In this document: positions 9,456 through 18,666 of the stretch, piece after piece | Numbering within the stretch: position 1 is the first letter of the stretch | Layout: each line of letters opens with the position of its first letter | From: Firmicutes bacterium OM04-13BH | GTDB taxonomy: Bacteria > Bacillota > Clostridia > Lachnospirales > Lachnospiraceae | NCBI GenBank assembly: GCA_003481745.1 | Contig: QULP01000004.1 | Coordinates: 124,001 to 188,000 of the forward strand | Reading direction: 5' to 3' | DNA length: 64,000 bases | Position numbers and translations under genes: made by a program | Notes under the pieces: model-generated | Seen by the model: only the letters and a program-made list of their open reading frames with translations | Databases searched by the model: none | What the model was told of the DNA's origin: nothing

Positions 9456-9800
9456 TCATATTATTTCTTCAATCGTCATCTCATATACTTCTGTTACTTT
9501 TTCCATTGCTTCCGGTATCCCCGGCTTCTCTCCGGTTCTATCTCTCAAAAGTTCTGTCAACTCATTACTAACCTCATACAGACGGTCAAAAGAAAGATTC
9601 TGACATACCCCTTTCAATGTGTGCGCACTGCGGAAAGCATCTTCATAATTTCTATTTTTCAATGCCTGTTTTAACTGTAGATAACTCTGGTCTTCAAGGA
9701 ACTTTAATGTAAATCTCCGAATCAGTGCTTCGCTGTGAAGGCGCCCCAGGACAACTTCATAGTTTCCTCCAATAGCTTCATAGTACTCTCGCATTGTCAT
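9456..9800 (-). CDS. HPt phosphotransfer protein
   Basis: 114-aa free-standing histidine phosphotransfer domain. The phospho-accepting His is in RSAHTLKGVC (about residue 59), with the expected all-helical surroundings. It lies 51 nt downstream of a hybrid kinase that lacks an HPt domain of its own, so it probably relays phosphate from that kinase (and possibly its paralogue) to a response regulator elsewhere. Confidence 0.85.
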   Translation of the reverse strand: MTMREYYEAIGGNYEVVLGRLHSEALIRRFTLKFLEDQSYLQLKQALKNRNYEDAFRSAHTLKGVCQNLSFDRLYEVSNELTELLRDRTGEKPGIPEAMEKVTEVYEMTIEEII

Positions 9801-9851
9801 ATTTTAGTCCTCCTGTCAATTGTATTCCACTAATTCATGAACCTCTGCTAA

Positions 9852-12680
9852 TCAATTATATACATACCTTAAAATCGTTTTTATAACTTCATCAATCACA
9901 ATCGGCTTTGACAAATGTGCGTTCATTCCTGCATCCAGTGATGCCTGAACATCTTCTGCAAATGAATTAGCTGTCATTGCTATAATAGGAATGTTTTTTC
10001 CATCCGGTCTGTCATTCATTGCCCTGATTGCTTTTGCCGCTTCATAACCATTCATTTCAGGCATCATGATATCCATCAGGATTACATCAAATGTGCCTTC
10101 CGGATGATTTCTGAAAATCTCAACAGCATTCTTTCCATCCACAGCTCTTTCTACATTCATCCCGAACTCTTCCAACTGCACAGCAGCAATCTCTGCATTC
10201 AGTTCATTATCCTCTGCAAGAAGGACATTCACACCTGTAAGATTTACCTTTTCAGAAAAACCTGTTTCTGACTTATTACATTCCTTATCTGTAATTTCCA
10301 AAGGAATATCCACAGTAAATGTGGTTCCCTCATGCTTTTTACTCTGCACGGAAATGGTTCCACCCATCATATCTACATACTTCTTTACGATAGCCATCCC
10401 CAGTCCAACTCCATGGTACTGCGTTCTCACATCGGAATCTTCCTGTGCAAATTCCTCAAAAACTTCTTTTGTAAATTCCTCACTCATGCCAATACCAGTA
10501 TCCGAAATGCGGTAACGCATATTTATATATCCATCCCCGCCCTTTTCCAGACACCGGGCTTCAAATGTAATCGTCCCTCCATCCGGAGTGAATTTCACGG
10601 CATTGCTCAGAATATTAACCAGCACATCGCGCAGGCGTGCAGGATCCGCAAGTACATTTGGAATCTTTGCTTCTTCACGCTGAATTTTAAAGTTGATATC
10701 CCTGTTCATAAGAAAACCTTTTGTAATATCCAATGCAGAATCTGTAATGTTTTTCACATCCGCCGATACCGGATTGTAATTCACTTTTCCACTTTCGATG
10801 CGGGTCAGATCTAATATATCATTGATCAGCGACAGTAAATGCTCTGAGCTTTCGTCAATCTTTTCCAGACAATTTTTCACTTCGTCTGACGGATTGTTTT
10901 TCATTGCAATACCGGTAAATCCTATGATTGCATTCATCGGTGTCCTCATATCATGGGACATATGTGACAGAAATGCTGTTTTTGCCTTGTTTGCAGCCTG
11001 TGCATGCTCTGCCAGTTCCGCCATTTCCTCAGCTTTCTCCTGGGCCGCCTTCTGAGCTTTTTTTCTTGCACTGAGACGCACCATTGTCCCAGCCATAGCA
11101 GTCAGCAGCCATCCAAAAATAAGAAGAACCCAAACAGTAACAACAGGATGCAGACGTATCCAGTCAACAAATGTCAGCTCTGTTGCTTTGTATGTGGTAT
11201 ACTGTGCTGCAAGATCTTCAACAAGATTTTGGGGCATGGCATACATTGCTTTCGTCAGAATACCAGCCAGCGCATGGTTCTCAGTTGATGAAATTACCAT
11301 GCGGTAGGTGAATGTAGGCTGTTCCAGCAGAGTATATGTCATGGTGCCCGTAGTGTCACTGTTCACAAACGCCTGTGCCATGTAATAGTAGACGAAGGCG
11401 GCATCTGCTTTACCCTCACGGACAGCTTCCATCATTTCCTGTCGGGTACTGCACATCAGTTTTTCTGCACCGGGTGCCATTGCATCTTCAATTGAATTTG
11501 ATGCTGTCTGGTCAACAGTAGTAACAACATTAATTTTTCCATCAAAGTCACGCCGTGTCACCCTTGCCAGCTGCATCGTAATGAAAGGTGCAGTAATCCC
11601 CCATTTTTTCGTCTCAGCATAGTTATCTGTTTCCAGGCGCGCATCGATGCTCATATCTGTGGTTTCCTTATTTTTCTGATAAGCAATATACTCATCTCTG
11701 GTGGCAGGTGTAAGAAACTCATAGGAAATCCCGGCATAGTCTGCAATTTTCCGGAAGTAATCCGGGATAATACCCTTCATCTCACCATTTTCATTATAAG
11801 AATATGGATAACGGGTCGGATCACACAGAACATGAAGCGGGTTGTCCTTGGAATACTGTGAAATAATACTTTTTTCTTTCTCCGTATATTCCAGATTCTT
11901 AGTTTCTATGCTTTCATAATTTTTATTGTAAAGTGTCGTTTTCCAGTCACCCTCAACTGCATTCATCTGATCGATCGCATAATTGATCTCATTCAGCAAT
12001 TCTGTATTGCCCTTTTTAACAATGACATAGAAATCGCTGCTGCCAAATTTATCCACGATTCGCTCATTGTTTGTTTTTCTCAGAGAACTGGTAACAATCG
12101 CATCAACTTTTTCGCTCTGAAGGGCTTCCTCCATTTCTTCAGTCGTATCAAAATAAGATGGAACATATGTAAATCCTTTGTTGTCTGCAAAATCCGCAAA
12201 CTCTTCATTCCGGGTGTTTCCGTTCAAAAGCGCCACACGCATACCGTTGTAAGTGCTGTAATTGCCGTCCACAATCGTGCTGTTGTCACTGCGGACGGTC
12301 AGCATCCCATAATTGGTTCCGATCGGACGTGAAAAATCAAACTTTTCTTCTCTGTCCGGTGTTTTGCGGGCAGATGTTACCATATCAATCTCGCCATCTT
12401 CAAGCATCTGCTGCATATCATCCCAGCTCTGATCGTATCCGACATATTCGTAATCTACATCCCAATAACGTGTCATCAACCGAAGGAAATCATAGCCATA
12501 ACCGCTGCGGTTCCCCTCTTCATCCATCATGTGATAACCATCCATGGCAAAGAAACCGACTTTGACAGTTTCATGCTGCGAACTGTCCTCGGCTGCATAT
12601 GCAGTCTGGGGAGAAAATATCATACACACGCATACAAAAACCAGTAACACTGCCACATATTTCTTTGCTCTCGAAATCAT
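9852..12680 (-). CDS. Hybrid sensor histidine kinase with two periplasmic-binding-protein domains
   Basis: BvgS/EvgS-like membrane kinase, about 942 aa from the start chosen here (ATG with AGGAG 7 nt upstream; 7 codons downstream of the longest frame). Signal peptide, then two SBP_bac_3 sensor domains (about 35-255 and 265-500), one membrane helix (VVTVWVLLIFGWLLTAMAG), coiled linker, HisKA with SHMSHDMRTPMNA, HATPase_c with N (NILSNAVKF) and G boxes (DTGIGMS, GVGLGMAIV), and a C-terminal receiver (LLAEDNE, DVILMDIMMPEMNG). It probably binds a small solute such as an amino acid outside the cell. It neighbours the HPt gene and a paralogous kinase. Confidence 0.92.
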   Translation of the reverse strand: MISRAKKYVAVLLVFVCVCMIFSPQTAYAAEDSSQHETVKVGFFAMDGYHMMDEEGNRSGYGYDFLRLMTRYWDVDYEYVGYDQSWDDMQQMLEDGEIDMVTSARKTPDREEKFDFSRPIGTNYGMLTVRSDNSTIVDGNYSTYNGMRVALLNGNTRNEEFADFADNKGFTYVPSYFDTTEEMEEALQSEKVDAIVTSSLRKTNNERIVDKFGSSDFYVIVKKGNTELLNEINYAIDQMNAVEGDWKTTLYNKNYESIETKNLEYTEKEKSIISQYSKDNPLHVLCDPTRYPYSYNENGEMKGIIPDYFRKIADYAGISYEFLTPATRDEYIAYQKNKETTDMSIDARLETDNYAETKKWGITAPFITMQLARVTRRDFDGKINVVTTVDQTASNSIEDAMAPGAEKLMCSTRQEMMEAVREGKADAAFVYYYMAQAFVNSDTTGTMTYTLLEQPTFTYRMVISSTENHALAGILTKAMYAMPQNLVEDLAAQYTTYKATELTFVDWIRLHPVVTVWVLLIFGWLLTAMAGTMVRLSARKKAQKAAQEKAEEMAELAEHAQAANKAKTAFLSHMSHDMRTPMNAIIGFTGIAMKNNPSDEVKNCLEKIDESSEHLLSLINDILDLTRIESGKVNYNPVSADVKNITDSALDITKGFLMNRDINFKIQREEAKIPNVLADPARLRDVLVNILSNAVKFTPDGGTITFEARCLEKGGDGYINMRYRISDTGIGMSEEFTKEVFEEFAQEDSDVRTQYHGVGLGMAIVKKYVDMMGGTISVQSKKHEGTTFTVDIPLEITDKECNKSETGFSEKVNLTGVNVLLAEDNELNAEIAAVQLEEFGMNVERAVDGKNAVEIFRNHPEGTFDVILMDIMMPEMNGYEAAKAIRAMNDRPDGKNIPIIAMTANSFAEDVQASLDAGMNAHLSKPIVIDEVIKTILRYVYN

Positions 12681-12750
12681 ATTAAATCTCCTGTCTGTCA
12701 AATATATTTCTCTATACGTCTCCTTGTCAACCTCCTGTTTTAATAAATTT

Positions 12751-15618
12751 TCACCTGTCCCTACTGCTTCTCAATTCTTCGCATATAGTCTGCTTGATTG
12801 TTTTATCATCTAATGGCTTTGCAAGATGTGCGTTCATTCCTGCTTCCATACACCTTTCGGCATCTTCCCTGAATGCATTTGCAGTCATAGCAATGATAGG
12901 GATTGTTTTTGCATCTTGCCGTTCCAGGGATCTTATTGTTTTTGTAGCAGTAAGCCCATCCATCACCGGCATCATGACATCCATTAAAATAACATCGTAT
13001 GTTCCCGGTTCGGAAGCTTCAAAATGCTGAACAGCTTCTAACCCATTGTTCACTGTTTCTACTTTAGCTCCATTTTCCGTCAGCATAAATTCTGCTATTT
13101 CCACATTCAGCTCATTATCTTCAACCAGCAATACCCGGATATCTGATATATCTGCATCAAAATCTTCTTTTTCTTCTGGCCGTGCATTCGTATCAATTTT
13201 AAATGGAAGTATTACAGTAAAACAGCTTCCTTCACCAAGCTTGCTTTCAACTGTTATGGTTCCGCCCATCTTTTCTACAAGTTGTTTCACAATAGGCATT
13301 CCCAGACCTGTCCCATTATAATCAGAACGTGGGGAATTATCTGCCTGTACAAATGGAGTAAACAATTCATTTTTTATAAATTCTTCTGACATTCCAATTC
13401 CATTATCTTTTATTTTAAATTCACATGTCATATGATCTTCTGATCTTTCAATCGTTCTCATACTCATGTAAATAAAACCATTCACCTTATTGTACTTCAT
13501 ACTGTTTGTAAACAGATTCATCAATATTTTTTTCAGATGAACTGCATTGCTCCAAACATATATACCACTGTAATCATCATGTTCTCCTATAACATGAAGT
13601 CCTTTTTCTTCTGCCTGAAAAGATAGTGACTCCGTGATTTCCTGACATACCTGATCCAGATTGATGGATTCATCACTAAAAACCACGGTATCAGATTCTA
13701 ACTTTGCCATATCCAAAACATCATTTACCAATGATAATAGCAGTTTCGAAGACTCATTTATTTTATTCAGGCAATCTTTTGCCCGCTCACCATCATTTCC
13801 GCTTTTTTCAAGAATTGTAAGCATGCCCATAATGCCATTGATCGGTGTCCTGATGTCATGAGACATGTTATTTAAAAAGGAAGTCTTAGCCTTATTGGCA
13901 CTCTGCGCTTCTGCAAGTGCATTTTGTAATTCCTGCTGTTTTTCTTCAAGCTCCTGATTCAGCTTCAATGCCTGCTCAGCAGACTTCTTGGATTTTTCTT
14001 CCGCACGTTTTGATTTTTTCAAAGAATCAAGAATTATACACAGGGTAACAAAAATAGAGATTCCAACTATGAGTGAGACAGCCAGTAAATTGTCCTGAAT
14101 AAAATCCTTCGCTGTAACTTTTCGTGAAGAAGCATTATACGAAACTACTGCACCTGAAAATTGAGCTGTAGGCATAGATGTCAGTGTTTTATTCAAAATG
14201 GACAAAAGAACCGGTTCTCCCTGCTGAACAGCAAATGAAACATCAGCTTCTTTTGTCAGAAAAACACTATGAAGCTTATTATTTTTCAAATAGTCTGAAA
14301 CAGTACCTGAATTGCTTACAATACAATCCGTCTCCCCTTTCTGCATTGCTTTTACTGCTGCATCTGATGTCTCATATTCCACAACCTCCCATTGCGGATA
14401 ATTGTATGAAAGATATGCCTTCAATGCAAAATTATCTTTTTCAACGGCAACTATATTCTCTTTATTTTCATCAAAAGAATCCTTTGCCGTAATTGCTGCC
14501 ATATTGAGAGTCAATAGCGTATCCGACAAAGCAAATCCATTTGTTTCTGCAAAGTATGGATTCTGGTTTGCATGAAAAATCAGGTCTATTTTTCCATCCT
14601 GCAATGCCTGAAGCAGTTCACTTCTTGTATCATATCCATTTAATTCAAATTCCAGAGTCTGACCTTGCAGACAATTTTCTGCAAGGTCCACATAATCTGT
14701 GATAACACCTGTCAATTTACCTGTTGATGGATCTACACTGCTGATACCTCCATCCTGATTCAGATACCCAATCCTGAGTGCACCATGCTGCCCGATCCAC
14801 TCCCTTTCTTCTTTTGAAAGAAACGAGCTGCTCTGTGCAGAAAGATAACGCCTGTAGAGATCATCTGTGTAAAATGGGTTGTCATCCTTGATTCTGCGCA
14901 TAGCACTATCCAGTGCTTCTTTGATATCCGGACGTTCTGGATTTATAACGAAATAGATTTCTGTCTCTCCAATACTTGTAATCGGTGAAATATCCGATTC
15001 TTCCCAACGGGATTCTTCTACCGAAACAAAGCAGTCAATTTCATGTTTCGACAGTTTGTCCATAACTTCTGCGGTATTAGAAACATTGATATGCTTCGTA
15101 CGCAGACCATATTTTGATTCCCATTCATTAAGCACATCCTCCACTATATTATCTTTAGACACACCAATATTTTTTCCCTCAAAAGAATCCAAATTTCCTG
15201 CTGTAAGATCCATATTGGATGCATCCGTATAGATGTAATATTTCTCTTCCCCCATAGGCATATCGGAAAAAAGCATATTTTCAGCACGTTCGTCTGTATA
15301 GGAAATGCCACCAAGAATATCAATCTCTCCATTTTTCAACTGTGTAAAGCAGTTTTTCCAATCACTTGTTATGTATTTATATGTCCATCCTGCATAACCT
15401 GCAATATCTTGAAGATACTCATAACCATATCCTCTTCTTTCCCCCTTTTCATTGACGGTATTATAAGTTTCTTCAAAAGATCCTACCCGGATAACATTGT
15501 CAGAGTTTTCTTTGGCAAATGTAGGAACGGATAAAACAATAAAACATATAATTGTGCAAAATATAATGTAACAAAATTTGAAATTCATTATATTCTGTAC
15601 TAATTTGCACTTCTTCAT
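12751..15618 (-). CDS. Second hybrid sensor histidine kinase with two SBP_bac_3 domains
   Basis: Paralogue of the preceding kinase. N-terminal membrane signal (FCYIIFCTIICFIVLSVPTF), two tandem SBP_bac_3 domains, a membrane helix near residue 530 (LLAVSLIVGISIFVTLCIIL), a Glu/Gln/Lys coiled coil, HisKA (NNMSHDIRTPINGI), HATPase_c (DNGIGMS, GTGLGMPIV) and a receiver (LLVEDNEL, DVILMDVMMPVMDG). Start 15618 is preceded by AGAGGAGAG. Tandem hybrid kinases with a single HPt suggest two inputs sharing one output. Confidence 0.92.
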   Translation of the reverse strand: MKKCKLVQNIMNFKFCYIIFCTIICFIVLSVPTFAKENSDNVIRVGSFEETYNTVNEKGERRGYGYEYLQDIAGYAGWTYKYITSDWKNCFTQLKNGEIDILGGISYTDERAENMLFSDMPMGEEKYYIYTDASNMDLTAGNLDSFEGKNIGVSKDNIVEDVLNEWESKYGLRTKHINVSNTAEVMDKLSKHEIDCFVSVEESRWEESDISPITSIGETEIYFVINPERPDIKEALDSAMRRIKDDNPFYTDDLYRRYLSAQSSSFLSKEEREWIGQHGALRIGYLNQDGGISSVDPSTGKLTGVITDYVDLAENCLQGQTLEFELNGYDTRSELLQALQDGKIDLIFHANQNPYFAETNGFALSDTLLTLNMAAITAKDSFDENKENIVAVEKDNFALKAYLSYNYPQWEVVEYETSDAAVKAMQKGETDCIVSNSGTVSDYLKNNKLHSVFLTKEADVSFAVQQGEPVLLSILNKTLTSMPTAQFSGAVVSYNASSRKVTAKDFIQDNLLAVSLIVGISIFVTLCIILDSLKKSKRAEEKSKKSAEQALKLNQELEEKQQELQNALAEAQSANKAKTSFLNNMSHDIRTPINGIMGMLTILEKSGNDGERAKDCLNKINESSKLLLSLVNDVLDMAKLESDTVVFSDESINLDQVCQEITESLSFQAEEKGLHVIGEHDDYSGIYVWSNAVHLKKILMNLFTNSMKYNKVNGFIYMSMRTIERSEDHMTCEFKIKDNGIGMSEEFIKNELFTPFVQADNSPRSDYNGTGLGMPIVKQLVEKMGGTITVESKLGEGSCFTVILPFKIDTNARPEEKEDFDADISDIRVLLVEDNELNVEIAEFMLTENGAKVETVNNGLEAVQHFEASEPGTYDVILMDVMMPVMDGLTATKTIRSLERQDAKTIPIIAMTANAFREDAERCMEAGMNAHLAKPLDDKTIKQTICEELRSSRDR

Positions 15619-15761
15619 CTTTCTCCTCTCCTCTAGGCTACAGTTGCTTGCTTCCAAATTTTAATTTTACATTCATTAATTATCAATAACCTCCCCGCTA
15701 TTTTTCACAATATTTTTCCAAACAGCTTCTGTATTACTTATTCAAGTGCTCTACCAGAACA

Positions 15762-15827
15762 AAGCGGACAAGTCCGCTTCAAACTCCCTCAATCCCTCAA
15801 TCCCTCAATCCCTCAATCTTTGAGGGA
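15762..15827. repeat. Hairpin plus four-copy 8-bp tandem repeat
   Basis: AAGCGGAC/GTCCGCTT forms a tight hairpin (15762-15779). Four uninterrupted copies of TCCCTCAA follow (15785-15816), and then TGAGGGA (15821-15827), which can pair with any copy. The surrounding 15619-15980 has no convincing frame. The structure may be a slippage-prone leader of the kinase gene. Confidence 0.5.
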
Positions 15828-15973
15828 CTTGTTACGCTTTGCGTCCCAGACTTTCATCTGGTTTGCCGATTTCCATATTATAGCTTTAATACTTATGCAA
15901 AAAAACTGGTTTTATTATACTATAGCACTCTACTGTACACAAGAAAAAACATTACCGTTTTAACGCCTGAAAA

Positions 15974-16012
15974 CAAAAAAAGAACAGCCGATACATATAC
16001 TCGAACTGTTCT
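15974..16012 (-). terminator. Terminator of the PIN/radical-SAM/PRTase operon
   Basis: AGAACAG/CTGTTCT stem (15981-15987 with 16006-16012) followed on the minus strand by a run of seven T. It is oriented to end the leftward transcript of the three-gene operon beginning near 20080. Confidence 0.75.
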
Positions 16013-16082
16013 TCTACTTCCGAAGTCCACGCAGCATTGACATTACTGTTTCCTGCTTCTTAGGTTGACGGCTAGATACGCA

Positions 16083-16193
16083 TTAGAGATGTCTCCATTG
16101 TAATGCTATTTCTTCTAATGGTAACCATACTAACTGTTCTCCGTCATCAGTTTTACTCTTACACAATTTTAAATCTTCATCCAAAATTTTCAT
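16083..16193 (-). CDS. Possible 36-aa peptide at the end of the operon
   Basis: Frame starting MKILDEDLKLCKSK and ending EEIALQWRHL, 24 nt after the PRTase-fusion stop and before the operon terminator. No strong ribosome site. It could be a remnant (the WLPLEE segment recalls Nudix C-termini) or a small product of the operon, even a substrate of the radical-SAM protein; the latter is speculation. Confidence 0.25.
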   Translation of the reverse strand: MKILDEDLKLCKSKTDDGEQLVWLPLEEIALQWRHL

Positions 16194-16216
16194 AATCTTG
16201 TTGCACCAAAATCATT

Positions 16217-17836
16217 TCAATATCGTTTTTTTATTAAATTAAAAAGTCTATCTGCAGTATCCGGTCCTGTTTTGCCAGTTTGCTTTGATTGATTGACTCC
16301 TACAAATGAATTCTTCGAAAGCCTTGTTGCAAACACGAGATAATCCTTAAACAACTCGACAGCTTCATTCTGAATAACATTTGCAGCGATAATAACGTCA
16401 ATGCCTGGATTATGATTCTTTAACTCATCAATAATCCTCATTATTGATTTTCCAGTATTAATCACACTATCAACAATAACTACTCTCTCTGTATTAATCA
16501 CAGGAGCATCATCTTGCTTCGGGTTCATCGAATAAAAAATGCCGCCTGCTCCCATATATACTCCGTCACCAAAAAACCTGCCACCTCGTTCCAAAACTAA
16601 GATTGATGTATTTTTCTCTGGAAATACGGTAGCAATGTGCCTTCCTATTTTTTCTCCTAAACGCACATGTGCTGCTGCCAGCCTACTTCCACTTATTCCT
16701 GAATTCGATTTGCAGATAGCAATATCAGCTTGTACTTCTTCGTCCTCATCAGCCAATATCACCAAAGAATGATCGTAAATCGGCACCAAGCCTGATAAGC
16801 TTTCATTCTTCAATGATCTGCTTATTCGCTTACCAATATACAGAAATCCTTTATCAGCCTCGCGTAACATATATAAATCAATCTTGCTATCTCCATAGGC
16901 AAAAATAGTGTATCCATGTTCTCGCAATTGCTTTACGACATAATACTTAACATCTGCACTTATGTATGGACTAGCAAATATAGTTCCAAGATTCTTAGCA
17001 TTAGCAATATCGCTCCACAAATCTTTTATTCCGGAAGAAAGCACAACATAATTATTCGATGCAACTATGTCATACACTTCATTATTAATTGTTATCTCTG
17101 CAATTTTAGATTTGTCAATAGACGCGGTTTGTAATTCCTTTTCAAAAAGAAATGATTGATAGCCAGTATAAAAATCTCCATCGAAGATCTTTGTCTTACC
17201 ATTACAACAGAACCTATATGAATCTTGAATAATAATGGTTTTATCTCCGTCAACCATATACAAGATATCCTGCTTGTTGAACTGCTCCATTATTTGATTA
17301 CAGATATCTGTCGCTAAATCGTAGGAGCTGAAACCTTCTCGAAGTAAAGATAAGAAATCAAAAAACTTATTCTGTTCTTCTTCATTATCACTTACAACGT
17401 AAAAGTCCTTATTTCGCCTATGACATTCCTCTCTAAGATTATTTATTTCAAACTCCTGCCATTGTCTTAACGACTCAATGGACTCGCCAGCAAACTTAGC
17501 ATTTTTCTCTGACAAAGCATATCTTTCCTTAAGATTTTCCGGAGAACAATACAGATAAATAAAGATGTCGTACAAATCTCCGTCAGCCTCAGTAAATGCA
17601 ACAGTTTCCATAAATGAATAGTGTCCATCTGAAACAATTACTTCATCATTCAAACCATTAATATATTCTGTGTATTTAATTCTAACTTGATGTTTCTCTT
17701 CTTCTGATAGTTCCAAAAAGGAACCACCGCAAATACGTCTCAACTCCTGGCTGCCATTAATAACCTTTGCATCAGTTATTCTATCCATCAATGTACTTTT
17801 GCCTGCACAAGGCATTCCATATAATGCTATTTTCAA
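16217..17836 (-). CDS. P-loop kinase - HAD phosphatase - phosphoribosyltransferase fusion
   Basis: About 539 aa. Domain 1 (residues 1-175) is a nucleotide-kinase-like P-loop domain with Walker A GMPCAGKST. Domain 2 (about 190-330) is HAD-like: motif I is MVDGDKT and motif IV is YGDSKIDLYML. Domain 3 (about 335-540) is a type I phosphoribosyltransferase with PRPP loop VVIVDSVINTGKS. The three catalytic types suggest sequential handling of a nucleoside, sugar or base. The likely start is TTG at 17836, overlapping the radical-SAM stop (TTGA) with GGAGGTG 8 nt upstream. No whole-protein family known to me. Confidence 0.8.
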   Translation of the reverse strand: MKIALYGMPCAGKSTLMDRITDAKVINGSQELRRICGGSFLELSEEEKHQVRIKYTEYINGLNDEVIVSDGHYSFMETVAFTEADGDLYDIFIYLYCSPENLKERYALSEKNAKFAGESIESLRQWQEFEINNLREECHRRNKDFYVVSDNEEEQNKFFDFLSLLREGFSSYDLATDICNQIMEQFNKQDILYMVDGDKTIIIQDSYRFCCNGKTKIFDGDFYTGYQSFLFEKELQTASIDKSKIAEITINNEVYDIVASNNYVVLSSGIKDLWSDIANAKNLGTIFASPYISADVKYYVVKQLREHGYTIFAYGDSKIDLYMLREADKGFLYIGKRISRSLKNESLSGLVPIYDHSLVILADEDEEVQADIAICKSNSGISGSRLAAAHVRLGEKIGRHIATVFPEKNTSILVLERGGRFFGDGVYMGAGGIFYSMNPKQDDAPVINTERVVIVDSVINTGKSIMRIIDELKNHNPGIDVIIAANVIQNEAVELFKDYLVFATRLSKNSFVGVNQSKQTGKTGPDTADRLFNLIKKRY

Positions 17837-18666
17837 CCAGTAAACACCTCCTTGAAACAACAGTTTCTGTCAAAATCGATAACGTCAAAACTGACCTCAT
17901 TTAGAGGTGTGTCGTAAGGCATTGAAAAAGGTAAATCAATACAATTACCACATATGAATATCTTTCCATTTGCGTAAAAAATATTATCCATTCCTGCACC
18001 ACACATACCACCATACATGGTACAGTCGTAGCCACCAGTTCTAACATTCAATCGTTCCATCGCCTTATTCAAGAACGCATTAAAATCAGGTAGCGATATC
18101 CCCTGTTTTCCAATCATCCTAGAAAACGTAATCCTATTACCAAATTGTTCAAAGAACCCTATGGTCGCTTCCGGATTCTCAATTATCTCTTTTCCAACAG
18201 TACAATTCATAGAAGGATACTTCCCATTCACTTCTTTGTATAAAGCTATATTTTCCATCACTCGCTCATGAGTTCCACATCTATACTTGTCGTGAATAGC
18301 AGAGATTCCATCTACTGAAAAGCCAACATTTACATTGTATTCTTTGAAGAATTCTAACTTCTCACAATCAACTAAAAGACCGTTTGTAATGGTGTATGCA
18401 GCAATTCTTCCAGATTTCAAATAATCGCCAATATGAGCGATATACTGCTTAAGTTTTTCATAATCTAACATTGGTTCTCCATTACCCACGAACCCTAACT
18501 TAAACAAATCAATATCGTTGTCTTCAATATGCGAAGTAATAATATCAAGGATAGTAATTACATCCATATTGTCCTCTTGAATGTAATTCTTCTTCTCCTG
18601 AAAATGGCAATAAGTACAATTGAGATTGCATCGATTATTTATCGATATACAAGCTCGTGTTACCAT
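17833..18666 (-). CDS. Radical-SAM protein with C-terminal Cys cluster
   Basis: 277 aa. The [4Fe-4S] radical-SAM motif is C13, C17, C20 (RCNLNCTYC), followed by the SAM-binding GNGEP segment near residue 62. The C-terminal ~70 residues hold further cysteines (YDCTMYGGMCGAG, FICGNC, NCC), consistent with SPASM/twitch-type auxiliary clusters, which in known families often modify peptides. It overlaps the upstream PIN gene by ATGGTAA and the downstream fusion gene by TTGA, so all three are translationally coupled. Substrate unknown. Confidence 0.85.
   Translation of the reverse strand: MVTRACISINNRCNLNCTYCHFQEKKNYIQEDNMDVITILDIITSHIEDNDIDLFKLGFVGNGEPMLDYEKLKQYIAHIGDYLKSGRIAAYTITNGLLVDCEKLEFFKEYNVNVGFSVDGISAIHDKYRCGTHERVMENIALYKEVNGKYPSMNCTVGKEIIENPEATIGFFEQFGNRITFSRMIGKQGISLPDFNAFLNKAMERLNVRTGGYDCTMYGGMCGAGMDNIFYANGKIFICGNCIDLPFSMPYDTPLNEVSFDVIDFDRNCCFKEVFTG

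Noticed and set aside
10332..10814. 160-codon plus-strand frame
   Set aside because: Antisense of the kinase ATPase domain, which has all expected motifs on the minus strand.
15785..15816. Short tandem repeats as a CRISPR array
   Set aside because: 8-bp units with no spacers and no cas genes.
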